Source: Hungatella sp. UBA3048
GTDB taxonomy: Bacteria > Bacillota > Clostridia > Lachnospirales > Lachnospiraceae
Reading direction: 5' to 3'
Length of the DNA stretch: 64,000 bases
Assembly (NCBI GenBank): GCA_002367105.1
Contig: DFCS01000037.1
Span: 39,308-103,307 of the forward strand
Under the pieces are notes generated by a model that ran no database searches, was not told where the DNA came from, and worked only from the letters and a program-made list of their open reading frames with translations. Shown piece by piece: positions 54,029 through 61,559 of this stretch. Position 1 is the first letter of the stretch. The number at the start of each line of letters is the position of its first letter. The position numbers and the translations under genes were made by a program.

Positions 54029-54856
54029 TTAAGGCTGAAGGTAATCCTCGTTAGGTGCAGTGTCAACATCGTTTCGCATCTCTACGCTGATCGTCCAAAC
54101 GATGTTACCAATCTTTGCAGACTCTTCTACCTGCTTATACTGGCCCTTTTTTCCACCTACAAGTACGTCAAACTTTGCATGGTGGGTCTCTCCAACAACT
54201 GCATAATCATCACTATCTACGTTCGTGTAGCTTAAATCACCTAATGGGTCTGTATTAGGTGCTGCCAGACTAATACCGGCACCAGCCATCTGAAGTCCGC
54301 CGTTTGCCACTGTATCGAAATTGTTACCATCAACGCTTATATTGTACTTCTTAAAATCATCCAATCCGGTATTGCTGCTGGTTGTATGCGTCCAGTATTT
54401 TCTGGATGCGTCATCCCCTTCATTCTTGATGTTTCCATTAATCTTAACAGCCAGACCTTCTCTTTCTCCTGAAGGATTCTTAAAGGTAGAATAGTTTGTA
54501 AATGGCAGTTTTCCTTCAACGGTAAGATTTCCTTCTGTCTGCAGGTTATAAACTGCACCTTGTCCGCCTGTTGACGGAGTGGTTACGTCTACCTTTACAT
54601 TCGGAAGATAAATGTCTCCGTTTGCACTGGTCACAGGATTGTTATCACTTACTGTAGTCGTACCTTTTACTACGAATGCAAACAGTGTCGGAACTTCTAC
54701 TTTTACTTTTGCATCCATATCTTCGATAATAACACCCGCCCATACATCCGTGCCGGTTGACGCAGGAACAGCTCCTCCCGGATCAGCCATTGCCGGTATC
54801 ACCATGCTTGTTGCCATTACCCCTGCTAATAATGTTGTTATGAGTCTCTTCTTCAT
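54029..54856 (-). CDS. Secreted subunit of the surface system
   Basis: The 275-residue protein has a clear signal peptide (MKKRLITTLLAGVMATSMVI, then PAMA) and a mature part of about 250 residues with predicted beta structure: VKVEVPTLFAFVVKG, IYLPNVKVDVTTPS, REGLAVKING, a central KYW segment and VLVGGKKGQYKQVEES at the C-terminal end. It lacks an anchor. An AAGGAGAG site precedes the ATG and a stable hairpin follows the gene, so it may be the abundant subunit. The paralogue at 53015 is its direct neighbour. Confidence 0.72.
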   Translation of the reverse strand: MKKRLITTLLAGVMATSMVIPAMADPGGAVPASTGTDVWAGVIIEDMDAKVKVEVPTLFAFVVKGTTTVSDNNPVTSANGDIYLPNVKVDVTTPSTGGQGAVYNLQTEGNLTVEGKLPFTNYSTFKNPSGEREGLAVKINGNIKNEGDDASRKYWTHTTSSNTGLDDFKKYNISVDGNNFDTVANGGLQMAGAGISLAAPNTDPLGDLSYTNVDSDDYAVVGETHHAKFDVLVGGKKGQYKQVEESAKIGNIVWTISVEMRNDVDTAPNEDYLQP

Positions 54857-54914
54857 CTTTCATTCTCTCCTTTTTGATAATTAAAGTTATATGATAAAAA
54901 GAACAATAACCTTT

Positions 54915-56402
54915 CTATCCAACGGTGACCATTGGAAAGTCCACCTGATTCTCAGGCCTTTCCTGATTGTTTACGGATCTACTGTCATCAGCCTGCCAGT
55001 AAACCTGATTCCTGACCGAAAAATCCGGCGGTGTACAAAGAAACACCTTTACCTGAAAGGTTAATTCCTTTTCTTCACCCGGAAGGATACGCTCCAGCAT
55101 CCAGGTTATATACTGCTGCCCGTCGGTAACTCCATAGATCCCATTGTCTTCCACGGAAACAAAACTGGTATGCTCAGGAAGATAATCCCGGATACGCACA
55201 TCCTTTATCTCTTCCTCACTGTCATTGCGAAGCACCATTCTATATGTAAGTATCTCATTGGGAAGTACACGGGACTGCATTCCATTGCTGGCAGCAACTT
55301 CTGCACCAAAGTTAATGTTGATATCCAATACCTTATCAGATACCCCAGTATTTCCACCTGATTGTTCATTTTGTGAATCCTGTTCCTGAGCCTGGGATTC
55401 TTCTGACTGCGGATCTGTTGCTTTCTCAATCTCTATTGAGCTCTCCGGAATCGTTTCCGGACTGGTTGTTTCTTTTGCTAAAGTAGTTTTTTCTCTATCT
55501 GAACCAGAATTCCCTCCTGAGCTATAATCTTTTGTCGGATTATGTGTCTCCGGCGTCGTTTCCTCTGCAGTTGTCTCTTCCTCTGTTGTCTCCTGCGGAC
55601 TGCTTTCTTCCTCTGTTGTTTCTTCCTCTGTTGTCTCCTGCGGACTGCTTTCTTCCGCAGTCGTTTCGTTCTCAGGAACAAGCACCGCTTCAATCGGTTC
55701 TTCATATCCCGGCAAATCAAATATAATGCTGGTCGGTTCGCTTACTGGAACAAAACTACTATCATACCAATATGTAATCGTAATACTGGAATACATGTTT
55801 ACTTCTTCTTTAAACTCGGTATAGAGAATGGCATTGCCGTCCTCAGTGTAACAAAGCATTACATCTCCTACATGTACTCCGCCGGACAGAACTAACTCTT
55901 CCCAGAATTCACTATCCAGGGTAAGGCCTTCAATCCGTCCAAGATTCCATGTTACGCTGTCCCCGTCGCCCAATCCATAAGCTTGCGGATATATCGTCAC
56001 TTTTAATTGGTGCTTAACAGCAGTATTTGGTTTGATTTTCTGATTTTTCTTTAAGGTAATATTCCAATTATCACTGTCAGCTATAGCAACTCCATTCAAC
56101 GAAACCTGAAACCATGTAGGTATAATTGCTTTCTCATTGTCTGCTTCCTGTTCCAATAGTTCCTGCAAACTAGGCTGGCCCGGAAGCCCTGCAGATAACG
56201 GCGCCGCCAATATTCTCGACGATCTTGAAGGCGTTGCCTGTGTACTGGCTCTTACTCCCTTTGCTTTTACGCCAAACATACTTTCCATTCGCCTCGTCCC
56301 TGCGTAGGAGGCTGACGATACAACAGCGATCAAGGCTACTATCAAACCCGCACTTGCATATAGCTTGGCAAGCCATTCCATTCTCTTCCGGTTTTTAACC
56401 AT
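54915..56402 (-). CDS. Secreted protein with Thr/Glu-rich stalk and DUF11-like domain
   Basis: The 495-residue protein has an N-terminal signal or anchor helix (about 10-33), a globular region (about 85-240), a Thr/Ser/Glu-rich stalk (about 245-365) containing a 15-residue tandem repeat of type ESSPQETTEEETTE, and a C-terminal DUF11-like Ig domain (NEILTYRMVLRNDSEEEIKD, then VRIRDYLPEHTSFV). There is no wall anchor at the C-terminus. Its ATG has a GAGGTG site. It probably spans or coats the wall as part of the surface assembly. Confidence 0.72.
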   Translation of the reverse strand: MVKNRKRMEWLAKLYASAGLIVALIAVVSSASYAGTRRMESMFGVKAKGVRASTQATPSRSSRILAAPLSAGLPGQPSLQELLEQEADNEKAIIPTWFQVSLNGVAIADSDNWNITLKKNQKIKPNTAVKHQLKVTIYPQAYGLGDGDSVTWNLGRIEGLTLDSEFWEELVLSGGVHVGDVMLCYTEDGNAILYTEFKEEVNMYSSITITYWYDSSFVPVSEPTSIIFDLPGYEEPIEAVLVPENETTAEESSPQETTEEETTEEESSPQETTEEETTAEETTPETHNPTKDYSSGGNSGSDREKTTLAKETTSPETIPESSIEIEKATDPQSEESQAQEQDSQNEQSGGNTGVSDKVLDININFGAEVAASNGMQSRVLPNEILTYRMVLRNDSEEEIKDVRIRDYLPEHTSFVSVEDNGIYGVTDGQQYITWMLERILPGEEKELTFQVKVFLCTPPDFSVRNQVYWQADDSRSVNNQERPENQVDFPMVTVG

Positions 56403-56425
56403 ATCTTCACCTCTGTTTTACACGA

Positions 56426-56569
56426 TCAACAATGTACTACTACTACACCTTCACTGCCTTCTTCTTTCACAACATCGCCTAAACCGTCCAGATCTTTGAT
56501 CTTTCGGTTACTGCCTAATATGATGTAGAGAGCAACCGGAATACTGCATACTAAAATAATCAGTTCCAT
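56426..56569 (-). CDS. Small single-helix membrane protein (47 residues)
   Basis: MELIILVCSIPVALYIILG forms one membrane helix, followed by a charged tail with KIKDLDGLGDVVKEEG and a terminal His-Cys. It sits between the CxxC membrane protein gene and the 495-residue protein gene in the same direction, with only short gaps. No ribosome site stands at the ideal distance: an AGGAGGTG lies about 24 bases upstream. Evidence is the clean ORF, its location and its membrane-helix design. Confidence 0.5.
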   Translation of the reverse strand: MELIILVCSIPVALYIILGSNRKIKDLDGLGDVVKEEGSEGVVVVHC

Positions 56570-56593
56570 AATATTACTAACTGTAATAAGCCA

Positions 56594-57112
56594 TCACCTC
56601 CTCTTAAGTGCTTTCGCACTTTCTCTTTTGTACCAGTTAAAAACCAGGCTATTGTACCAAAGAACCGCTACCGTACACCCCCAGACTCCTCCAATCGATG
56701 CGGATAACACAATATCCATCCGATTGATACCAGGCTCACCTTCCTGTGCGGGTTCAGAATCCGGAGACGGCAGCTCAATTCTGACTGTCCGTACCTCACC
56801 ACGCTGGCATCCCTGACACTCTCTACGCTCGATTCTTATCCCTGATTCCGGTCTTTCTTCCACCACTTTCCAGCCTCCATAATGATGACCGGTCGCCGGC
56901 AGATGCTCAATATAAGTATAGCCGCACAAGGTACACACATTTTCAACCAGGCCTTCTGAATCTTCTGAGTTCAGTTTTAATATATGGCTTTCAAATTCAT
57001 GCTGCTGACCGCCGGTGCAGGCAGGATGCGTATCAGCATACCCGACTCCACAACATAGGATAGTTAAAAACAGCGTACATAGCAACATAAGAAGCTTTAC
57101 TCTTACTTGCAA
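56594..57112 (-). CDS. Exported membrane protein with two CxxC motifs, first gene of the surface operon
   Basis: The 172-residue protein has a signal peptide (about 1-26), an extracellular part with CTLCGYTYIEHLPATGHHYG and CQGCQRGE (two C-x-x-C knuckles, like the zinc-ribbon-type repeats seen in Firmicutes surface proteins), and a C-terminal membrane helix (about 135-158) with a basic tail. The start is probably the TTG at 57112, just after GGCAGG, or the ATG at 57088. A run of seven Gs (minus strand) precedes the start. Function unknown. Confidence 0.6.
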   Translation of the reverse strand: MQVRVKLLMLLCTLFLTILCCGVGYADTHPACTGGQQHEFESHILKLNSEDSEGLVENVCTLCGYTYIEHLPATGHHYGGWKVVEERPESGIRIERRECQGCQRGEVRTVRIELPSPDSEPAQEGEPGINRMDIVLSASIGGVWGCTVAVLWYNSLVFNWYKRESAKALKRR

Positions 57113-57140
57113 TTACCTGCCCCCCCATCCTATCTTTTAA

Positions 57141-57188
57141 ATAACCAGATAATTGTAAATATTTCATCCGCATATGTATTTTGGTTAT
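57141..57188 (-). promoter_or_regulatory. 48-bp conserved element, copy 1, upstream of the surface operon
   Basis: The element is bounded by inverted ATAACCA / TGGTTAT ends and matches copy 2 (58421-58468) at 38 of 48 positions without gaps. It lies between the LytTR regulator gene and the first gene of the surface operon, so it could be the operator or leader element used by these regulators. Confidence 0.55.
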
Positions 57189-57287
57189 TTTCTTTATTTT
57201 GATTAACAATTCTGTGCAACATTACATTACCCTATCTTTCCCAACTTGTGTTGATTCTTGGATAAACAGCAGTCTATTCGCTCCAAA

Positions 57288-58016
57288 CTACACCACTTTT
57301 CTCGTTTCAGCGTATTCTTCCATTTCCCGTTTTAACTCTGCGTAATAGTATCTCCCTACCGGTAATCTCTCTCCCGTATCTAATACAATTTCTTTAAAAG
57401 AAATAGTTCCGATATGAGATTTTGCTACCACGTATGACTTATGGATTCTAACAAAACCATATTCCTTTAACCTTAATTCAATTTTTCCAATGGTCGAATA
57501 GAAGCTAAACTGGTCACTTCCGTAATAAACGGTCACTATCCGTTTTGTGACTTCAAAGTAATGAATCTTTTTAATCTCAATCTTCCGGAACTCACCAGCC
57601 CCTGTACACATAATGTATTCTGTTTGCTTTTCTTGTACTGATTTTACCGCTCGCATAAAGATATCTTCGAATTTTTCTACCGTTGTCTCTCCTTTCACAA
57701 CATAATGCAATGCTTTAACATCAAATGCGGTGGTGTAAAAATCTTTAGAAACTGTAAAAAACACAATTTCACTGATACACCCCTGGCTCCTCAGCTTTCT
57801 GGCGACCTCATCCCCCTGCATCCCATTCATTCTCATATCCAGATAAATAATATCCGGATAACTTTTGTGATCCCCCTGTAAGCGGAACAGCAGTTCTTCA
57901 CCTTTGTGATATAAAGAAAACACTACATCAACCTGATGAATTGACGCTAACAGTTCCAACTGCTTTTTACATTGTTCCAGTTCTTTTTCATTATCATCAC
58001 AAATTGCGATAATCAC
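57288..58016 (-). CDS. LytTR-family response regulator, copy 1
   Basis: The 242-residue AgrA-like regulator has a receiver domain (acidic DDNE at 7-10, phospho-accepting Asp60 in IIYLDMRMNGMQG, Lys in VVKGETT) and a C-terminal LytTR DNA-binding domain (about 135-235, with KIHYFEVTKRIVTVYY and FVRIHKSYVV). It is about 80% identical to copy 2 at 58561. It lies directly upstream of the surface operon in the same direction with no terminator between, so it probably controls it and may be cotranscribed. No sensor kinase is adjacent. Confidence 0.9.
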   Translation of the reverse strand: MIIAICDDNEKELEQCKKQLELLASIHQVDVVFSLYHKGEELLFRLQGDHKSYPDIIYLDMRMNGMQGDEVARKLRSQGCISEIVFFTVSKDFYTTAFDVKALHYVVKGETTVEKFEDIFMRAVKSVQEKQTEYIMCTGAGEFRKIEIKKIHYFEVTKRIVTVYYGSDQFSFYSTIGKIELRLKEYGFVRIHKSYVVAKSHIGTISFKEIVLDTGERLPVGRYYYAELKREMEEYAETRKVV

Positions 58017-58363
58017 TATTTATCCTCCTCTTTAAGTCAAGCACGAATTAATAAGTACTTGCATTTATTTTCTGCAACTATTGTTCTAATATTGCTTTTA
58101 TTCGTTTATATCCACTCTTATATAGGCAACCATTATTCTACAATATGGGCAGTGACTGGATTTCGTAGGATAACATGAACATATGACCTCCCTTAAGATG
58201 TTCCGAATTACACAATCCGTAGTAACCTATAAACTCACCCAAATCGTAGTAACTTTTCCAGATAAGCATATAAAAAACTCAGTTATCCTGGAAGCATATG
58301 TATTTAATTTGAGTTCTCATGTACTAAATCAGTTTCAAGAAGCAATAAATCATAATTAATTAC
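58017..58363. other. Intergenic region upstream of LytTR copy 1
   Basis: There is no gene. The sequence CGTAGTAAC occurs twice in direct orientation (58218-58226 and 58245-58253, 27 bp apart), a possible operator. A GGAGG-type site stands before the regulator start. Promoter elements are not obvious. Confidence 0.35.
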
Positions 58364-58398
58364 ATGAAAAAGTTGGATAAGGTTTTTATACCTTATCC
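58364..58398 (-). terminator. Intrinsic terminator after LytTR copy 2
   Basis: GGATAAGGT pairs with ACCTTATCC, followed on the minus strand by AACTTTTTC. It ends the copy 2 unit just beyond the 48-bp element. Confidence 0.8.
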
Positions 58399-58420
58399 TC
58401 TACTTTTGGTCATTATTTAT

Positions 58421-58468
58421 ATAACCAGATAGTCATAAACATTTTATCTGCATGTAGATCTTGGTTAT
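58421..58468 (-). promoter_or_regulatory. 48-bp conserved element, copy 2
   Basis: It has the same inverted ATAACCA / TGGTTAT ends and the same length as copy 1. It lies 93 bp after the copy 2 regulator gene and 23 bp before the terminator. Confidence 0.55.
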
Positions 58469-58560
58469 TTCCAATATCTCAATTTTTCTCAGCACCACTT
58501 TACTTCTTTTTTTTAAATTTGTAATAAATAATTGATAAACAGCAGTCTTTTTGTTCCAAA

Positions 58561-59286
58561 CTACACCACTGTTCCCGCTTGTACGTATGCCTCCATTTCC
58601 CGTTTCAAATCTGCGTAATAGTATCTCCCTATTGGCAGCACCTCCCCCGTATCCAATGTTATTTCTTTAAATGAAAAATTTCTAATATGAGAGATTGCCG
58701 CCACATAAGATTTATGGACTCTTACAAAACCATAATCCTTTAACCTTAATTCAATTTTTCTTATTGTTGAATAGAAATAAAACCGTTCATTGCCGTAGTA
58801 AACGGTCACAATCCGTTTTACAACTTCAAAGTAATAAATCTTTTTAATCTCAATCTTTCTGAATTCACCCGCACCTGTAAACATGATGTATTCCGTTTGC
58901 TTTTCCTGTACTGATTTTATTGCCCTTATGAAAATATCTTCGAATTTTTCTACCGTTGTCTCTCCTTTTACTACATAATGCAATGCTCTGACATCAAACG
59001 CCGTCGTATAAAAATCTTTAGAAACTGTGAAAAACACAATTTCACCGGTATATCCCTGGCCTCTCAGCTTTCCGGCGACCTCACCCCCCTGCATCCCGCT
59101 CATTCTCATATCCAGATATATGATATCCGGATCATTAATGGGGTCCTGCAGATTGAACAACAGTTCCTCCCCTTTATGATATAAAGAAAACACCACATCA
59201 ACTTGATGAATTGACGCCAACTGTTCCAACTGCCATTTACATTTTTCCAGTTCTTTTTCATTATCATCGCAAATTGCAATAATCAC
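58561..59286 (-). CDS. LytTR-family response regulator, copy 2
   Basis: The 241-residue paralogue of the regulator at 57288 has its phospho-accepting Asp at residue 59 (IIYLDMRMSGMQG) and a LytTR domain of the same form. It differs in the loop before that Asp (one residue shorter) and in scattered sites including the DNA-binding end (SHIRNFSFKE against SHIGTISFKE), so the two may bind slightly different sites. Its 3' flank, up to the 48-bp element, is also duplicated. A terminator isolates it from copy 1. Confidence 0.9.
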   Translation of the reverse strand: MIIAICDDNEKELEKCKWQLEQLASIHQVDVVFSLYHKGEELLFNLQDPINDPDIIYLDMRMSGMQGGEVAGKLRGQGYTGEIVFFTVSKDFYTTAFDVRALHYVVKGETTVEKFEDIFIRAIKSVQEKQTEYIMFTGAGEFRKIEIKKIYYFEVVKRIVTVYYGNERFYFYSTIRKIELRLKDYGFVRVHKSYVAAISHIRNFSFKEITLDTGEVLPIGRYYYADLKREMEAYVQAGTVV

Positions 59287-59608
59287 GCATTATCCCCCTC
59301 TTTTAATCAAGTGCCATTATATAAGTACCTGCAATCTATTGTTTTGGAAAAGGCCGTTATCCGTTCATAGCCACCATAGCCTCATTTAAATAAGGCATCA
59401 TCTTTTCTCTTAATGAAACAGCGATTCGGCCCTGACGGACAACAGTTCGCCATTTTGCATTTTTCTCGATAAGAATATTAAAAAATGGATTTTACTGGAA
59501 TTACATTGTTCCCAAATTGTGTTTTTTTGTTCTCAAATTGTGTTTTTTGTTCTTAATTTGACTTTTTTGACTTTTCTATATCATGACTTGGGGATACTCT
59601 TTTTTTCT
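59287..59608. other. Intergenic region upstream of LytTR copy 2, with direct repeats
   Basis: There is no gene. Three direct repeats of type TTGTTCTCAAATTG lie at 59506-59520, 59527-59541 and 59547-59560 (period 20-21 bp), about 220-280 bp before the regulator start. LytTR proteins usually bind direct repeats about 21 bp apart, so this may be an autoregulatory site. Confidence 0.5.
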
Positions 59609-59640
59609 CAAAAAAAGAGAACAGCTACTAAGCCGTTCTC
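59609..59640 (-). terminator. Intrinsic terminator of the second ABC exporter operon
   Basis: GAGAAC and AGC pair with GCT and GTTCTC in a short-looped stem, followed on the minus strand by TTTTTTT. Confidence 0.85.
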
Positions 59641-59714
59641 CATTTTCATATTATCAGATGATAAAGCAATAGAAACATACTATTAAAATTACAAATCAAC
59701 GGATCCAAACGGAT

Positions 59715-61559
59715 CTATGCAGCAGGTTCAAACTGGCTGTTGTAAAGTTCCGCATAGAAGCCTCCCTTTTCTAACAGTTCCTTATGATTGCCACTTTCGA
59801 TAATGTCCCCATCTTTCATGACCAGAATCAGGTCGGCATTTTTGATGGTGGACAGGCGGTGTGCGATGACAAAGGATGTGCGTCCTACCGTAAGCTTATC
59901 CATAGCTTCCTGAATCAAGATTTCGGTGCGTGTGTCCACAGAGCTTGTTGCTTCGTCCAGAATCAGCATGGGAGCGTTTTGGATCATCGCTCTGGCAATC
60001 GTAACAAGCTGTTTCTGCCCCTGTGAAAGACTTGCCTTGTCATTTAACAATGTGTCATACCCTTGCGGCAACGTACTAATAAAATGATGAAGCCCTACTG
60101 CCCTACATGCAGCAACCACCTGTTCATCTGTCACCCCCGGCTTGCTATAGATAATATTTTCCTTAATGGTACCTTCAAAAAGCCATGTATCCTGTAATAC
60201 CATACAAAATTGCTCATGGACATTCTCTCTTGGCACCTGGCTGATTGGAATGCCATCTAACAATATTTCTCCACCGTCCAGTTCATAAAAGCGCATCAGC
60301 AGATTGACCATTGTTGTTTTTCCTGCACCGGTAGGTCCCACAATGGCTATTTTCTGTCCAGCTTTAATTTGAGCTGAAAAGTCATTGATAATCGTTTTTT
60401 CCGGGGCATATCCAAACTTCACATGACGGAATTCCACATCACCTTTCACATTCGTGAGCTTCTTTGCTTTTTGGCTCTCGTCAGACAGCTCTTCCTCATC
60501 AAAGAACTCAAACACGCGCTCACTTGCAGCAGCGGTTCTTTGCAGGTTCTGGAATGCCTGAGCAATTTGTGAAAGCGGTTGGGTAAACAAACGGATATAC
60601 AACATAAAGGCTACGATCACACCGAAGCTGATGGTTCCGTTCATAGCCAGCGCCGCACCTACCACACAGACTGCCACATATCCGAAGTTACCGATAAATG
60701 TCATAAGGGGCATCATCAATCCGGACATAAACTGACTCTTCCAGCCACTGTTATACAGGCTCCCGTTCACATTTTCAAAAAAGCATTTGGCTTCTTTTCC
60801 ACCGTTATAAGCCTTTACCACATTATGGCCGGAATAAACTTCTTCAATATGGCCGTTCGCGACGCCCAGATCCTCTTGCTGCTGAATGAAATATTTCTGA
60901 GATTTTGACATGATAACACCCATGATAACAAACCCAAAAACGCTCGATCCTACGGCAGTTAACGCCATAATCCAGTTATTGTAGAACATCATAATTGCTG
61001 TACCCACAAACATGGTAATGGATGTAACCAGATTTCCGATGCTTTGGTTCATGGTCTGGCCGATGGTATCCACGTCATTGGTCACCCTGCTGAGAATATC
61101 GCCATAGCTTACCCGGTCAAAATATTTCAACGGCAGCTTATTGATTTTTTGTGATATACCGGTACGCATATTTTTGCTGATTCTTTGTGTTACAGTTGCC
61201 ATCATAAAACTTTGAATAAAGTTAAGAAGCGCTGAACCTGCGTAAAATGCCACCAACAGTAATGTAATTCTTTTTACAGCGCCAAAATCAATTGCTCCAG
61301 CAACCGGTACACCATTGATCAACGAAGGTAAACCCTTCATGATCTCGTTTGTCATATCTTTCAGTTTATCCGGACCGATGATTTGCAGCACCGTTCCGAT
61401 TGCCGCCATAACAAGAGCGGCAATCACTGCAGGCATATAATTTTTACAATAGGCAATCAGTTTTCCCCATGTCCTTTTAAAATCTTTTGGCTTTTCGACA
61501 GCCCCCTGTCCCATAGGACCTCCGGCTATCGGCTTTCTGTTCGTTCTTTTTTCACTCAT
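59715..61559 (-). CDS. ABC exporter subunit, permease fused to active ATPase
   Basis: The 614-residue half-transporter has six membrane helices (about 35-330) and an ATPase domain with Walker A GPTGAGKTT, signature LSQGQKQL, Walker B LILDEATSSVD with catalytic Glu, and IAHRLSTI with the switch His. It is the competent half of a heterodimeric exporter with the product of the upstream gene, whose stop it overlaps by 4 bp. Substrate unknown; control by MarR suggests a toxic or antibiotic compound. Confidence 0.92.
   Translation of the reverse strand: MSEKRTNRKPIAGGPMGQGAVEKPKDFKRTWGKLIAYCKNYMPAVIAALVMAAIGTVLQIIGPDKLKDMTNEIMKGLPSLINGVPVAGAIDFGAVKRITLLLVAFYAGSALLNFIQSFMMATVTQRISKNMRTGISQKINKLPLKYFDRVSYGDILSRVTNDVDTIGQTMNQSIGNLVTSITMFVGTAIMMFYNNWIMALTAVGSSVFGFVIMGVIMSKSQKYFIQQQEDLGVANGHIEEVYSGHNVVKAYNGGKEAKCFFENVNGSLYNSGWKSQFMSGLMMPLMTFIGNFGYVAVCVVGAALAMNGTISFGVIVAFMLYIRLFTQPLSQIAQAFQNLQRTAAASERVFEFFDEEELSDESQKAKKLTNVKGDVEFRHVKFGYAPEKTIINDFSAQIKAGQKIAIVGPTGAGKTTMVNLLMRFYELDGGEILLDGIPISQVPRENVHEQFCMVLQDTWLFEGTIKENIIYSKPGVTDEQVVAACRAVGLHHFISTLPQGYDTLLNDKASLSQGQKQLVTIARAMIQNAPMLILDEATSSVDTRTEILIQEAMDKLTVGRTSFVIAHRLSTIKNADLILVMKDGDIIESGNHKELLEKGGFYAELYNSQFEPAA

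Noticed and set aside
37720..54856. WxL or classical pilin system
   Set aside because: I looked for the W-x-L pairs of WxL proteins and for pilin motifs and E-boxes in the secreted subunits and found none, so the operon is not assigned to either class.
57141..57188. 48-bp element as a rho-independent terminator of LytTR copy 1
   Set aside because: The ends pair over only seven bases around a long AT-rich middle and no T-run follows; conservation in the second copy, which has its own terminator, argues for another role.
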